From assembly GCA_034509735.1 (NCBI GenBank), contig JACGWO010000006.1, forward strand, positions 9,749,001 through 9,813,000: a stretch of DNA of 64,000 bases. Direction: 5' to 3'. The notes under the pieces are model-generated. The model was not told where the DNA came from and made no database searches. It worked only from the letters and a program-made list of their open reading frames with translations. Shown here in pieces: positions 63,583 to 64,000 of the stretch. Both the position numbers and the translations under genes were made by a program. Source of the DNA: Sesamum alatum. Lineage: Eukaryota > Streptophyta > Magnoliopsida > Lamiales > Pedaliaceae. The stretch's first letter is position 1; each line of letters begins with the position of its first letter.

Positions 63583-64000
63583 CTGGTGAAGAAATGTGTA
63601 GCTGATGACAATCTAACAACTTGAGTGGTACAAACGGAAACATGATGAGAAAACACATGAAGGAATAGCGAATTTCCTAATGCCCCTAATGCTAATATAA
63701 GGACTTCATGCTCTGTCAATACATCAGACAGGTCTTTGGATTGATGTTACATATATTTGCTCCCAGCAACTTACCTCAATAAAGAGAAAGAACGTACTTA
63801 TTCAATGAAAAAATATATTAAACGGAACTTTTTATGGATGAAACAGAGCAGAGCTCAATTCCTCCTGAAAATACTTTATCACTTCAAATTCTTTATGTGC
63901 AGGATACCCTTCAGCAGCCAAAGTACTCTATACAACTAAAGACCATTGGTAATTCTCAATGTAAAGATTTATGTAATAACACAAAAAATGAGCATAAACT
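63583..64000 (-). other. PHOT2 intron running off the window
   Basis: No further phototropin exon is readable between the acceptor at 63583 and the window end. The frames present (63519-63719 minus; 63757-63939 plus) have no LOV features. Confidence 0.5.

Noticed and set aside
1..64000. CRISPR arrays, bacterial operons, phage genes
   Set aside because: The window is plainly plant nuclear DNA; the tandem repeats seen are minisatellites and microsatellites without spacer-repeat structure.

Overview
The window is nuclear DNA of a flowering plant, most likely a eudicot. The evidence is spliced genes with GT-AG introns, two plant-specific proteins (TONNEAU2/FASS and a phototropin), Copia, Gypsy, hAT, Helitron and MULE/MITE remnants, and AT-rich intergenic DNA. 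The species cannot be fixed from the sequence. Only two genes look intact. Both lie on the minus strand and both were assembled here exon by exon from splice sites.

Layout. 1-5.5 kb: no recognisable gene, but five small terminal-inverted-repeat elements, three or four with 9-10 bp target duplications and related GGG..AAATT(G)CA ends, and one Tourist-like with TTA. 5.54-11.6 kb: a complete but dead Ty1/Copia retrotransposon (Tnt1/Tork-like) with both LTRs, PBS, gag, protease, integrase, RT and RNase H, broken by stops and frameshifts. 11.6-18.1 kb: repeat-derived DNA, including two diverged direct copies of a ~1 kb LTR-like sequence around a decayed minus-strand Gypsy gag and a ~28-bp minisatellite. 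18.2-23.9 kb: a composite minus-strand region holding an RPA70-like pseudogene, a ~210-bp tandem array, a Helitron_like_N fragment and the 3' half of a NIPA9-type magnesium-transporter gene with introns retained but frame broken. I read this as the remains of a Helitron carrying a captured gene fragment. 24-26.6 kb: LTR-like repeat, a 66-bp tandem duplication and a LINE remnant.

26.66-36.48 kb: the TONNEAU2/FASS gene (PP2A B'' regulatory subunit), 12 coding exons, 477 codons plus stop. It directs cortical microtubule and preprophase band organisation. 36.5-41.2 kb: very AT-rich intergenic DNA. 41.2-49.5 kb: a second copy of the LTR-like repeat, a decayed hAT transposase, a 1.37-kb TIR element with a GC-rich 237-bp tandem duplication, then a truncated Gypsy element (LTR end, PBS, RT) with a 1.1-kb MULE-like TIR element nested in it.

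50.13-64 kb: the 3' part of a phototropin gene, best matching PHOT2, with 13 coding exons covering the linker after LOV2 and the whole AGC-VIII kinase domain. Its 5' half with the LOV domains lies beyond base 64000. The two intact genes have no evident functional link; they are islands in repeat-derived DNA, and AT-rich insertions and MITEs also sit inside their largest introns.
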